A program made the translations under genes and the position numbers. DNA of 64,000 bases from Sulfuriferula sp. (lineage in GTDB: Bacteria > Pseudomonadota > Gammaproteobacteria > Burkholderiales > Sulfuriferulaceae), in assembly GCA_031291235.1 (NCBI GenBank), contig JARLJL010000009.1, positions 62,001 through 126,000 of the forward strand, given 5' to 3'. The notes under the pieces are model-generated. The model saw only the letters and a list, made by a program, of their open reading frames with translations. It ran no database searches and was not told the origin of the DNA. Each line of letters starts with the position of its first letter. Position 1 is the first letter of the stretch. Positions 46,938 through 56,073 of this stretch are shown here, piece after piece.

Positions 46938-47492
46938 CTATTTCGCCGCGTCGAGAGTGAGGTGGAAATGCACCTGCACTTCGTCGGCGAGTACCGAGGG
47001 ATCCGACCATGCGCCTTCGCCTATGCCGTACAGCGAGCGCAAAACCGGAATATTGCCCTCCAATACCAGCGTAAATCCGGACGGGCTGGCCGTGAACGGC
47101 ACCACCACATCGCGCGATTTGCCTTTGATAGTCAGCCTGCCTGTCGCCTGATAGCGATTGCCGCCCAGCGCCTTCAAACTGCCGGAAACGAAGGTTGCCA
47201 CCGGATACTCCCGGACGTCAAACCAGGATTTGCCTTTGACTGCGTCGTTGGCCTCGCCGTTGCCGGTATCGATGCTGGACAGCACCACATCGATCTGCGC
47301 CTTGCCGGTTTCCGGTTTGAGCGGATCGAAACTGATCTGGCTGGTAAATTTGTCGAACCCGCCGGCGACAGCTACCCCCATCTGTCTGGATACGAACGTC
47401 AAACTGCTCTTATCGACGACGGGCGTATTGAATACGGCTGCTGCAGCTTGACCCGCCATAGCTGCGAACAATAGCGCCAGCAGCGCTCTCAC
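46938..47492 (-). CDS. YceI family periplasmic protein
   Basis: A 184-residue protein with a signal peptide (ALLALLFAAMAGQAAA) and the YceI lipocalin-like barrel: SSLTFVSRQMGVAVAGGFDKF, ISFDPLKPETG, FPVATFVSG-type segment and GRLTIKGKSRDVVVPF. YceI proteins bind isoprenoid quinones or related lipids. GTG start overlaps the cytochrome b561 stop (GTGA), the usual pairing of yceI with a b561-type cytochrome. Confidence 0.94.
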   Translation of the reverse strand: MRALLALLFAAMAGQAAAAVFNTPVVDKSSLTFVSRQMGVAVAGGFDKFTSQISFDPLKPETGKAQIDVVLSSIDTGNGEANDAVKGKSWFDVREYPVATFVSGSLKALGGNRYQATGRLTIKGKSRDVVVPFTASPSGFTLVLEGNIPVLRSLYGIGEGAWSDPSVLADEVQVHFHLTLDAAK

Positions 47493-48031
47493 TTACGTTC
47501 CCTTACCCAGGGCGCCATGCGGGTCAATGTGCTGTCGCGCAGCATGAAATGATGCTGCAGTGCTGCGCCGACATGCAGGATCACCAGCGCGAGCAAACCG
47601 TAATTAAGCAATTCGTGCACTTCTTTCAGCTGCTGGCCCAGCGCCTTGTTCGCTGCAATCAGATCGGGCAGCGGCAATACGCCGAACAGCACAACCTGAA
47701 AACCGAGCGCAGAGCTCATCATCCAGCCCGTCAGCGGTATCGCCAGCATCAGCGCATACAGGCCTATATGCACAGCATGTGCGCTCATCTCCTGCCAGCG
47801 CGGCATGCCCGACACCAGTGCCGGCGGGCGATGCGTCACGCGCCACAGGATGCGCAATATCAGCAAGGTCAGAATCACGATGCCGGTCCATTTATGATAC
47901 GAGTACAGCTGCAGCTTCTGCGGCGACAATGGCAAGTCGCTCATGTACAGACCCAGTGGAAAAGTGGCGACGATCAGTGCTGCCATCAACCAGTGCAATG
48001 CGATTGCGGTACGGGTATAACGTATGCTCAT
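47489..48031 (-). CDS. cybB: Cytochrome b561
   Basis: About 180 residues with four membrane helices and the diheme b561 histidines: IALHWLMA near the N-terminus, LYSYHKWTGI, SAHAVHIGLYALM and LVILHVGAALQHHF. It transfers electrons in the inner membrane, probably with quinone, and could act with YceI. ATG at 48031 has GGGAG close upstream; the frame also opens two codons earlier at GTG. Confidence 0.94.
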   Translation of the reverse strand: MSIRYTRTAIALHWLMAALIVATFPLGLYMSDLPLSPQKLQLYSYHKWTGIVILTLLILRILWRVTHRPPALVSGMPRWQEMSAHAVHIGLYALMLAIPLTGWMMSSALGFQVVLFGVLPLPDLIAANKALGQQLKEVHELLNYGLLALVILHVGAALQHHFMLRDSTLTRMAPWVRERK

Positions 48032-48146
48032 GTTCACTCCCTGTTATTTTTTGATAATCGCGCCGGTCAGGCTGCAAAAGCGTGAACCGTCACATGTCTC
48101 ACACTATCAATATAGTCATAAAACTCAAAACCGCTCGTCATACCGG

Positions 48147-49709
48147 TCAATGCGCGCCGGCAGATTCCGCCGATACCTTGGCTGCCTTGATCGGACGCGC
48201 CAGCCAGATCAACCCGATCAGCGCAAGAAACAGTATCGCCGAAAGCCACGCCAGATCGTTCACCGCCAGCGTCGCAGCTTGCTGATCGATCAGCCGATTG
48301 ACCATACCTAACGCCTGCTGATTACTCATGCCCAGATCGGTCAGCGTCTTGATCGCCGCCTCGCTCACTGCATTGGTGCCGTTGATGTGCTCCACCAGTA
48401 CGGCATGATGCTCGGCGCTGCGATTGCTCCACATACTGGTATAAATGGAAGCACCAAATCCGCCCGCCATGATGCGGGCGAAATTCGACAAACCGGAAGC
48501 CGCCGGAATTTTATCGGGCGTAAGCCCGGAAAAAATCAGCGTCACCAGCGGCACAAAGAAAGCTGCCATCGCAATACCTTGAATCAGCGACGGGATCATG
48601 ATGGTGACGAAATCGGCTTCAACGGTAAACTGCGAACGCATCCACAGGATTAGCGCAAACACGCTAAAAGCCAGCGTGGCATACCAGCGCGGATCGTGTT
48701 TGCCGATATTCTTGCCTACCAGCGGCGACACCAGGATCGCCAGCAGGCCGACCGGCGCCAGCACCGCCCCGGCGATGGTCGCCGTGTAATCCATATCCTG
48801 CTGCAGCCATAGCGGCATCAGCACGACATTACCGAAGAACACGCCGTAACCGACCGACAGCGCCAGCGTTCCAGACCAGAAATTACGCCGTCGGAACAAG
48901 CTCAGATCGACTACCGGATGCGCATCGGTCAGCTCCCACACCAGAAAGAAACAGAACGCTATCGCCGACACGATAGCCAGGATAACGATCTGATTGGAGT
49001 TGAACCAATCCAGTTCGTTGCCCTTGTCCAGCAATATCTGCAAAGCACCGACCCAGGTAATCAGCAAGCCCAGTCCGACATAATCTATCGGCACCTTGCG
49101 CCGCGGCGTTTCGCGATGTCGGTACAGCATCCAGGTAATGCCGGCCGCAAACAGACCGATAGGAATATTGATATAGAAAATCCACGGCCAGGAAATATTG
49201 TCGGTAATCCACCCGCCCAGCAGCGGCCCGACCACCGGCGCCACCAGCGTCGTCATCGACCAGATGGTGAGTGCCAGACCGGTTTTTTCCTTGGGATAAC
49301 TGGACAGCAACAGCGACTGCGACAACGGTATCATCGGCCCTGCCACCGCCCCCTGAATTACTCGGAACACAATCAGCATGCCCAGACTGGTGGACATGCC
49401 GCACAGCCAGGAAGCGATCACGAACAGCACGATGCTGGATACGAACAGCCGAACCGCGCCGAATCGCTGCGTGAGGAATCCGGTCAGCGGCACCGCTATC
49501 GCATTGGCCACCGCAAACGAGGTAATCACCCAGGTACCCTGATTGCTGCTCACCCCCAGATCGCCGGACAGCGCCGGTATCGACACGTTGGCAATGGACA
49601 CATCGAGCACATTCATGAATGTCGCCAGCGCTAGCGCCATGCTGGCGACTACCAGCGTGGTGCCGTGCAATGGCGGCGGTGCTACAGGAGTTTGCATAGG
49701 CGTAGCCAT
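48147..49709 (-). CDS. emrB: DHA2 family MFS drug exporter, EmrB-like
   Basis: A 520-residue, 14-helix proton antiporter. The motif FMNVLDVSIANVSIPALSGDLG in helix 1 and the conserved antiporter motif around GPLLGGWITDNISWPWIFYINIPIG are typical of EmrB/QacA. It is the last gene of the marR-OMF-emrA-emrB operon and starts 8 bp after emrA. Drug range is unknown. Confidence 0.95.
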   Translation of the reverse strand: MATPMQTPVAPPPLHGTTLVVASMALALATFMNVLDVSIANVSIPALSGDLGVSSNQGTWVITSFAVANAIAVPLTGFLTQRFGAVRLFVSSIVLFVIASWLCGMSTSLGMLIVFRVIQGAVAGPMIPLSQSLLLSSYPKEKTGLALTIWSMTTLVAPVVGPLLGGWITDNISWPWIFYINIPIGLFAAGITWMLYRHRETPRRKVPIDYVGLGLLITWVGALQILLDKGNELDWFNSNQIVILAIVSAIAFCFFLVWELTDAHPVVDLSLFRRRNFWSGTLALSVGYGVFFGNVVLMPLWLQQDMDYTATIAGAVLAPVGLLAILVSPLVGKNIGKHDPRWYATLAFSVFALILWMRSQFTVEADFVTIMIPSLIQGIAMAAFFVPLVTLIFSGLTPDKIPAASGLSNFARIMAGGFGASIYTSMWSNRSAEHHAVLVEHINGTNAVSEAAIKTLTDLGMSNQQALGMVNRLIDQQAATLAVNDLAWLSAILFLALIGLIWLARPIKAAKVSAESAGAH

Positions 49710-49717
49710 CGCTGCGG

Positions 49718-50962
49718 TTAACCTTTGGCTACGGGCGCAACATGCTCGCCCAGATTTGCGCTGATGATCTTGTCGATCAGCGTTTCTGCTTCATGCCCGG
49801 CAACGTTATACACGCCGGTTTGCGCCGCTACGCGTTGCGTTGCGGCATCCGCCAGCACAGCGCCGCCCTGTTGCGACAAATCCACAGTCGCTTCCATGGA
49901 CATGCCTACGCGTAGTGGATGCTCAGCCACTTCCTTGGGGTCAAGCGCAATCCGCACCGGTACGCGTTGCACCACCTTGATCCAGTTGCCGGTCGCATTC
50001 TGCGCCGGCAGCAGGGCGAATGCAGCACCCGTGCCCGAGCCTATGCCCGCGACGCGGCCGTGATAATCCACCTTATCGCCGTACACATCGGCAGTCAGTG
50101 CAACCGTCTGGCCGATACGGATGCGGCGCAATTGCGCTTCCTTGTAATTGGCGTCCACCCAGATCTGTTTCAGCGGAATGATCGTCATCAGCGGTGCACC
50201 AATCGCCACGCGCTGCCCCAGCTGCACGCTGCGCTTGCCGACGTAACCGTCAACCGGCGACAGTATCGCGCCGCGTTGCAGGTCGAGATAAGCCTGCTGC
50301 ACCTTGGCCGCAGCGGCCAGCACTCTGGGGTGATCGCGCACCGTAGTACCGCCGGTCAGCGCCTGATTGGATATCAGTTGCTGTTCAGCCGTATTCAATG
50401 CCGCTGTAAAGGCAGCGACATTGCTGCGCGCTGCGGCAACGGCAGTTTGCGCATGTTGCACTTCCTCCTGCGACACGGCACCGGTACCTGCCAGATTCTG
50501 CCGGCGCACAAAATCCGCTTGCGCCTTGGCCATATCCTCACGCGCCTGATCCAGCTCGGCTTTATGCTGCGCTACCGTTGCAGCCAGACTGCTATTCGCC
50601 GCGTACAGGGTGCGCACTTCGCGTACCGTTTGTCCAAGCTGGGCTTCGGCCTCGCACAAGGCAACCTGCGCATTGGTGCTATCCAGACGCACTACCACTT
50701 CGCCTGCGCGCACGGCGTCGGTTTCGTTCACGGCAATCGCCACCACCGTGCCGGCTACCTGCGGCGTAATCTGCACGATATCAGCGGTCACATAAGCATC
50801 GTCGCTATATTCGAAGTGCCGACCGTGAACGTACCAGTGCACGGCATAGGCAATCGCTGCCGCAACAAAGACGATGACCAGCAGCAGCATCCATTTCCTG
50901 CGCGCTGCAACATTGGTTACGGGTTGTGGTGCGGCCGGTTTGTTAGGTGTTTGTTCGCTCAT
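49718..50962 (-). CDS. emrA: Periplasmic adaptor of EmrA/HlyD type
   Basis: A 414-residue membrane-fusion protein: one N-terminal membrane helix (~28-48), biotinyl-lipoyl-like segments DAYVTADIVQITPQVAGTV and ILSPVDGYVGKRSVQLGQRV, a long helical hairpin (~110-200) and the C-terminal barrel. It joins EmrB to the outer-membrane factor. Its start overlaps the stop of the outer-membrane gene by four bases. Confidence 0.95.
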   Translation of the reverse strand: MSEQTPNKPAAPQPVTNVAARRKWMLLLVIVFVAAAIAYAVHWYVHGRHFEYSDDAYVTADIVQITPQVAGTVVAIAVNETDAVRAGEVVVRLDSTNAQVALCEAEAQLGQTVREVRTLYAANSSLAATVAQHKAELDQAREDMAKAQADFVRRQNLAGTGAVSQEEVQHAQTAVAAARSNVAAFTAALNTAEQQLISNQALTGGTTVRDHPRVLAAAAKVQQAYLDLQRGAILSPVDGYVGKRSVQLGQRVAIGAPLMTIIPLKQIWVDANYKEAQLRRIRIGQTVALTADVYGDKVDYHGRVAGIGSGTGAAFALLPAQNATGNWIKVVQRVPVRIALDPKEVAEHPLRVGMSMEATVDLSQQGGAVLADAATQRVAAQTGVYNVAGHEAETLIDKIISANLGEHVAPVAKG

Positions 50963-52434
50963 TTCGATACCTTCGCTACGTGTTCCAATGTATTGTTATT
51001 CGACATCTGTCCGGTTTGATCGGGGGCGACATAGCCCCCGCCCAGTGCCAGCATCAATCCCGTATCCACGTCGTAGGCGCGCGCCTGCAAATCCAGCAGC
51101 GTACTGTGTTGCTGCAGCACGGCATTGGCCGCTGCCAGCACGTTCAGGTAATTGCTCAGTCCGCCCCGATAACGCGCTTGCGCAATGTCATAAGCGCCAT
51201 TCAATTGCATCATGACGCCGCTCTGCTGCTGCAATTGCGTCTGCAGCGCACGCCATGACGACAATTTGTCCGCGACTTCACGCATAGCGTTCAACACCGT
51301 CGCGTTGTAATTCTCTACCGCGGTATCAGCCTGCGCCGTATGCCCTTGCAACTGCGCGCGCAAACGCCCGGCATCGAATATCGGCAGGCTGATGGCGGGG
51401 CCGATGCCCAGCGTACGACTATCCGCCAGCAGCCAGTTCGACAGGCCTATGGCTTCGAATCCGGCAAATGCGCTGAGATTGATATTGGGATAAAACGCGG
51501 TTTTCGCCTCGCGTACGCTTTGCATTTCGCTCTCTACCCGCCAGCGCGCTGCGACCACATCGGCACGGTGCCCGAGCAATTCGGCAGGGACGCTGGCGGG
51601 CACTTGCAGCTGAATATTGGCCGGCAAGTGCGCGTTCAGGTTATCGGTAGCGCCGGGTTCCGCACCTGTCAGCACTGCCATGGCATGGCGGGCGATGGCG
51701 ATCTGCTCATCCAGCGCCGCCAGGTCGCGGCGTATTTGCGGTATTTCAGCCTGCGTCTGACGCTGTATCAGCGCCGTATCCAGTCCTGCCGCAACACGCT
51801 GATCGATCAGGCGCGCACTTTGTTCGGCGTACTGCAGCATGTGCTGTTTGATACCCTGTTGCGCCTGCAGGCGCGCCAGACTGAAATACTGCTGCGCCAC
51901 ATTGGCTGCCAGCATCACCTGCGCCGCCTGCATGTCGGCCTGTGCTGCGCGCGATTGCCCAAGCGCGGCTTCCAGCGCTGCACGCTGCTTGCCGAACCAG
52001 TCGAGCTGCCACTGCGCCGAAACGGTCGCCGAATTCATCGATACCGTACTGCCGCCCAGCGGCGGCGGATAAATGCTGTTTGCACTCAAGCGTTCGCGTG
52101 TCGACTGCGCAGCCGCATTCACTTGCGGATAGCGTGCGCTGTCCGCCAGACCGACCGCTGCATCAGCAGCGCGCATCCGGCTTTGCGCAATCTTCAAGGT
52201 AGGATTGTGAGCGACAGCCTGATCGATCAGCGCATTCAGCTCGCTATCGCCGAACGCCTGCCACCACTGCTGCCGGGGAAAGACCTTCGCATCAGCTGCG
52301 CCGTTTGCTGTCTGCACTTGCGGTGTCAGCATGGTCGACTGCGGCGCTATGCCTGCATAGTTCGCACATGCGGATAAGGTCAGCAATACAGCCCCTGCCA
52401 TCGGTAGCTTTACTGCAATTCTCGTCAAATTCAT
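50959..52434 (-). CDS. NodT-family outer membrane efflux lipoprotein
   Basis: A 491-residue TolC-like channel. The lipobox LLTLSACANYAG marks a lipoprotein, followed by two OEP repeats with WWQAFGDSELNALIDQAVAHNPTL, RYPQVNAAAQ and NLSAFAGFEAIGL. It gives the EmrAB pump its outer-membrane exit. Its start overlaps the marR stop. Confidence 0.95.
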   Translation of the reverse strand: MNLTRIAVKLPMAGAVLLTLSACANYAGIAPQSTMLTPQVQTANGAADAKVFPRQQWWQAFGDSELNALIDQAVAHNPTLKIAQSRMRAADAAVGLADSARYPQVNAAAQSTRERLSANSIYPPPLGGSTVSMNSATVSAQWQLDWFGKQRAALEAALGQSRAAQADMQAAQVMLAANVAQQYFSLARLQAQQGIKQHMLQYAEQSARLIDQRVAAGLDTALIQRQTQAEIPQIRRDLAALDEQIAIARHAMAVLTGAEPGATDNLNAHLPANIQLQVPASVPAELLGHRADVVAARWRVESEMQSVREAKTAFYPNINLSAFAGFEAIGLSNWLLADSRTLGIGPAISLPIFDAGRLRAQLQGHTAQADTAVENYNATVLNAMREVADKLSSWRALQTQLQQQSGVMMQLNGAYDIAQARYRGGLSNYLNVLAAANAVLQQHSTLLDLQARAYDVDTGLMLALGGGYVAPDQTGQMSNNNTLEHVAKVSK

Positions 52435-52907
52435 TCAGCCCCTCCAATGGCTGCGCCGTTTTCCGTGAAGCGACGCAGCAAACCTTTAAACTGTTCAAAC
52501 TCCGCTTCGCTAAAACCCTGCAAATGCAGATTGAGCACCTTGATCAGATGTCCGGGAATTTGCCGGGCGATTTCCTGTCCGGCATCGGTCAACGCCAGAT
52601 TAACCACACGCCTGTCCTCTATATTGCGTTCGCGACATACCAGCCCTTTGGCTTCCAGCCGATCCAGCATTCGCGTCATGGCGCCGCTATCGCTATAGCT
52701 GGCACGCGCACAGCCTGCCACAGTATCGCAGCAGCCTTTGGCAATCAGGAATAACGGCCCCCATTGCATGCCGGTCAGATCCAGCGTCTGCATCTCGGCA
52801 TCGATATTCTTGAGCAGCGATTGCCAAGCGCCACGCAACAAATAGCCTACCGATTCGCTGGGGGTATAAGTTGCCTCGCAATAAAACGTGTGCTTCTCGT
52901 CGCTCAT
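52431..52907 (-). CDS. MarR family transcriptional regulator
   Basis: About 158 residues with the MarR winged HTH (GMQWGPLFLIAKGCCDTVAGCARASYSDSGAMTRMLDRLEAKGLVCRERNIEDRRVVNLALTD split across ~50-115, including DRR in the wing). ATG at 52907 fits the family length; the frame opens further upstream without support. It heads the efflux operon and probably represses it. A strong promoter with a palindrome in its spacer lies at 52941-52969. Confidence 0.94.
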   Translation of the reverse strand: MSDEKHTFYCEATYTPSESVGYLLRGAWQSLLKNIDAEMQTLDLTGMQWGPLFLIAKGCCDTVAGCARASYSDSGAMTRMLDRLEAKGLVCRERNIEDRRVVNLALTDAGQEIARQIPGHLIKVLNLHLQGFSEAEFEQFKGLLRRFTENGAAIGGAE

Positions 52908-52940
52908 GGGATTAACTTCGCTGCAAAATGGGGAATTAAT

Positions 52941-52969
52941 AATATAGATGCCTAGGCAATTACTGTCAA
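52941..52969 (-). promoter_or_regulatory. Sigma-70 promoter with embedded palindrome before marR
   Basis: On the minus strand TTGACA (52964-52969) and TATATT (52941-52946) are 17 bases apart. The spacer holds the perfect palindrome TGCCTAGGCA (52949-52958), well placed for a repressor such as the MarR protein to block RNA polymerase. Confidence 0.8.
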
Positions 52970-53224
52970 GGCAGTTTTTATGACGAAATCCTGACGACCG
53001 CGCAAGCATGGCATCGCTATCAATCCCCGCTTATTGCACCACACCCTGGCCGTTTTATCTCTGCCTTTAAGCAACAAAAAACTGTTTTGCAGCCCGCATT
53101 TTGTGCGCAGAACCATTGGCATGCACGATCATAGTGCCGCCAAACACGCTATAAAAGCATGCAGATAATTCAGATATATATTTAAATATCAATAATATAC
53201 AAATTTAATCCGAAAAATTTCCCA

Positions 53225-53242
53225 TTGGCACGCCGATTGCTT
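53225..53242 (+). promoter_or_regulatory. Sigma-54 (-24/-12) promoter
   Basis: TTGGCACGCCGATTGCTT matches the sigma-54 consensus TTGGCACG-N4-TTGCT, with GG (53227-53228) and GC (53239-53240) exactly 10 bases apart. The region before it is AT-rich. It lies ahead of the GntR-AprA-like operon, so an enhancer-binding activator is implied; its binding site was not identified. Confidence 0.85.
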
Positions 53243-53249
53243 ATTACAT

Positions 53250-53263
53250 CTTGTCATAACAAG
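53250..53263 (+). promoter_or_regulatory. Inverted repeat at the predicted start of transcription
   Basis: CTTGT-CATA-ACAAG: perfect 5-bp arms with a 4-bp centre, about 10 bases past the -12 element. The placement suits an operator where the GntR protein would block transcription. Confidence 0.5.
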
Positions 53264-53291
53264 TAAGCATATGAACCGGAGCAATTGCCCA

Positions 53292-54044
53292 ATGGAATCC
53301 AAAAAGAAAACCATACTGCCTCTTTCGCCTGTGCCGCTATACACGCAGATTAAAGAGATATTGAGAACCCGTATCCTCGACGGCACCTACAAGGCGCACG
53401 AGCAAATGCCGTCGGAAAGTGAGTTGACGCGTTCTTTCGACGTCAGCCGGATTACCGTCAGACAAGCGCTCGGGCATCTGCAGAAAGAAGGCCTGATCTT
53501 CAAAATTCACGGCAAGGGTACTTATGTGTCGCAACCCAAGGCATTCCAGAATCTGGGAAAACTGCAGGGATTCGGCGAGGCCATGGCATCCATGGGTTAC
53601 GAGACTTTCTCGCAGGTCGTCAGCTTCAAGGTCATACCTGCCGACAAAATTGTCGCCAAGAAACTGCAACTGACCGAAAACGACATGGTGTCCGAAATCC
53701 GCCGAGTACGTTACCTGAATCGCGCGCCGATTTCGCTGGATGTCAGTTATCTGCCGCGCACCATAGGCGAGCGCCTGATCAAGGAAGATCTCGCGCATCG
53801 AGACATTTTCCTGATTCTGGAAAACGACTACGGCTACTCGCTGGGACAGGCCGAACTGCAGATCGAAGCCATGCTGGCGGACGAATCCCTGGGCAGGCTG
53901 ATCCAACTGGAAGAAGGCGCGCCGGTGCTGCGCATCGAGCGCCTGACCTTTACCACGGAAAACCAACCTCTCGATTTCGAATACCTGTACTACCGCGGGG
54001 ATGCTTTCCAGTACCGGCTCCGCGTTGAGCGTGGCCGCATTTAA
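53292..54044 (+). CDS. GntR family regulator with UTRA domain
   Basis: About 250 residues. The N-terminal winged HTH (PLYTQIKEILRTRILDGTY...MPSESELTRSFDVSRITVRQAL) is GntR type; residues ~85-245 are a UTRA ligand-binding domain (HutC subfamily). ATG at 53292 has GGAG ten bases upstream; ATG at 53271 is an alternative with a weaker site. It is the first gene after the sigma-54 promoter and 33 bp before the AprA-like gene, so it likely senses the pathway substrate or product. Confidence 0.92.
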   Translation: MESKKKTILPLSPVPLYTQIKEILRTRILDGTYKAHEQMPSESELTRSFDVSRITVRQALGHLQKEGLIFKIHGKGTYVSQPKAFQNLGKLQGFGEAMASMGYETFSQVVSFKVIPADKIVAKKLQLTENDMVSEIRRVRYLNRAPISLDVSYLPRTIGERLIKEDLAHRDIFLILENDYGYSLGQAELQIEAMLADESLGRLIQLEEGAPVLRIERLTFTTENQPLDFEYLYYRGDAFQYRLRVERGRI

Positions 54045-54077
54045 CCTCGAATCATTTGAGACAAGGAGAAAAAGCTA

Positions 54078-55808
54078 ATGAACACCATCGAAATGGAAGT
54101 AGATGTACTGGTTATCGGCGGCGGCACAGCCGGGCCGATGGCAGCGGCCAAAGCCAAGGAAAAGAACCCCGCATTGCGCGTACTTGTCTTGGAAAAAGCC
54201 AATGTGAAGCGTAGCGGCGCGATTTCCATGGGTATGGATGGGCTCAATAACGCAGTCATTCCCGGGCACGCCACTCCAGAGCAGTACGTAAAGGAAATCA
54301 CTGTCGCGAACGACGGCATCGTCAATCAGAAAACCGTGATGCAATATGCCACCAGCAGCTTTTCGATGATCCAGGAATTGGACAGCTGGGGCGTGAAGTT
54401 CGAGAAGGACGAAACCGGCGACTACGCCGTGAAGAAAGTGCATCACATCGGCACTTATGTATTACCGATGCCGGAAGGTCACAACATGAAAAAAGTGTTG
54501 TACCGGCAACTGAAGAAACGCCGGGTCGACATATCCAACCGATTGATGGCCACCCGGCTTCTGCTCGACGAGCACGGCGCCATCGCCGGAGCCATGGCCG
54601 TAGACAGCCGCACTGCCGATTTCTACGTGATCCGCACCAAGACTGTGATTCTGGCAACCGGCGCCGCAGGACGGCTAGGCATGCCAACTTCCGGCTATCT
54701 GTTTGGCACGTATGAAAATCCCACCAATGCCGGTGACGGTTACAGTCTGGCATATCACGCCGGCGCAGAACTCTCCGGTATCGAGTGCTATCAGATCAAC
54801 CCGCTGATCAAGGATTATAACGGCCCATCCTGTGCTTACGTCACCGGCCCGTTTGGCGGCTATACCGCCAATGCGCACGGCGATCGCTTTATCGAATGCG
54901 ATTACTGGAGCGGGCAGATGATGATGGAATTCTACAAGGAACTCGAGGGCGGCAACGGCCCGGTATTCCTGAAAATGGACCATCTGGCCGAAGAAACCAT
55001 TTCCACCATAGAAGAAATCCTGCATACCAACGAACGTCCGAGCCGCGGACGCTTTCACGAAGGTCGCGGACTCAATTACCGGGACGGCATGGTGGAAATG
55101 CATATTTCCGAAATCGGACTGTGCAGCGGTCACAGCGCATCCGGCGTCTGGGTCAATGAACACGCAGAAACCACCGTGCCCGGGTTATACGCTGCCGGCG
55201 ATCTGGCGTGCGTGCCGCATAACTACATGCTGGGCGCATTCGTCTACGGCAAGCTGGCCGGCGAAAGCGCAGCGGAATACTGCGCCAGCCACGAATTGCC
55301 GCCAGTCGATCAAGCCCAGGTCGAGCGGGAGCGCGATCGGGTCTGGGCGCCATTGAATGTCGTCGACGGACTGCCGCCCAACCAGGTCGAATACAAGCTG
55401 CGGCGGATGGTAAACGACTATCTGCAGCCGCCCAAAGTCACCCGCAAGATGGAGCTCGGCCTGCGGCGCTTTGCGGAAATCCGCGAAGACCTGGCCAGAC
55501 TCAGCGCCGCCAATCCGCACGAACTCATGCGCGCCATGGAGATACACGCCATTCTGGATTGTGCCGAAATGGCTGCGCAAGCATCGCTATTCCGCAAGGA
55601 AAGCCGTTGGGGGCTGTACCACTATCGCGTCGACTATCCGGAGAAAAACGACGCCGACTGGTTTGTCCACGTACAGGTCAAGAAAGACGCGAACGGCAAT
55701 ATGTCGTGCTTTACCCGACCTATCGATCCCTACATCGTGCCGCTGGACGATGAGGAAAAAACGGCTTACCAGAAACTGCGGATCGCAAAAGAACCGGTGG
55801 CGGCCTAA
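54078..55808 (+). CDS. AprA-like FAD-dependent oxidoreductase
   Basis: A 576-residue flavoprotein of the fumarate reductase/succinate dehydrogenase/adenylylsulfate reductase superfamily. The FAD motif GGGTAGP is at residues 14-20, EKANVKRSGAISMG follows, ILATGAAGR is the second FAD contact and VPGLYAAGDLACVPHNYMLGAFVYG the third. HIGTYVLP and GLCSGHSASGVWV are where AprA has its substrate region. It is shorter than true AprA (~630-660 residues) and is followed at once by an AprB-like ferredoxin, so I infer an AprAB-like heterodimer on a different or related substrate. True APS reductase cannot be ruled out from sequence alone. Confidence 0.88.
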   Translation: MNTIEMEVDVLVIGGGTAGPMAAAKAKEKNPALRVLVLEKANVKRSGAISMGMDGLNNAVIPGHATPEQYVKEITVANDGIVNQKTVMQYATSSFSMIQELDSWGVKFEKDETGDYAVKKVHHIGTYVLPMPEGHNMKKVLYRQLKKRRVDISNRLMATRLLLDEHGAIAGAMAVDSRTADFYVIRTKTVILATGAAGRLGMPTSGYLFGTYENPTNAGDGYSLAYHAGAELSGIECYQINPLIKDYNGPSCAYVTGPFGGYTANAHGDRFIECDYWSGQMMMEFYKELEGGNGPVFLKMDHLAEETISTIEEILHTNERPSRGRFHEGRGLNYRDGMVEMHISEIGLCSGHSASGVWVNEHAETTVPGLYAAGDLACVPHNYMLGAFVYGKLAGESAAEYCASHELPPVDQAQVERERDRVWAPLNVVDGLPPNQVEYKLRRMVNDYLQPPKVTRKMELGLRRFAEIREDLARLSAANPHELMRAMEIHAILDCAEMAAQASLFRKESRWGLYHYRVDYPEKNDADWFVHVQVKKDANGNMSCFTRPIDPYIVPLDDEEKTAYQKLRIAKEPVAA

Positions 55809-55824
55809 CCCAAGGAGAAATGTC

Positions 55825-56058
55825 ATGACCTATGCACTGAACCGGATGACTGTGCCTGTCACAGTAGACGAAGAAAAATGTATTGCCGATAAAGGCTGCA
55901 CGGTATGTGTTGACGTATGCCCGCTCGATGTACTGGCAATCGATCTTGCCAAAGGCAGCGCCTACATGAAATTCGATGAATGCTGGTATTGCATGCCCTG
56001 CGAAAAAGACTGCCCTACCGGCGCGGTGCATGTGGATATTCCATATTTGTTACGTTAA
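55825..56058 (+). CDS. AprB-like 2[4Fe-4S] ferredoxin
   Basis: A 77-residue ferredoxin with eight cluster cysteines (C19IADKGC TVC VDVCP and C WYC MPCEKDCP). The spacing and the sequence AYMKFDECWYCMPC parallel AprB (AYNxxPDQCWECYSC), but the long C-terminal AprB tail is missing. An AAGGAG site precedes ATG at 55825. It probably carries electrons to or from the AprA-like flavoprotein. Confidence 0.92.
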   Translation: MTYALNRMTVPVTVDEEKCIADKGCTVCVDVCPLDVLAIDLAKGSAYMKFDECWYCMPCEKDCPTGAVHVDIPYLLR

Positions 56059-56073
56059 ACAGGGAAATCAGAC

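Noticed and set aside
53100..53224. NifA-type upstream activating site (TGT-N10-ACA) before the sigma-54 promoter
   Set aside because: No match with correct spacing found, so nitrogen-fixation control is not supported.
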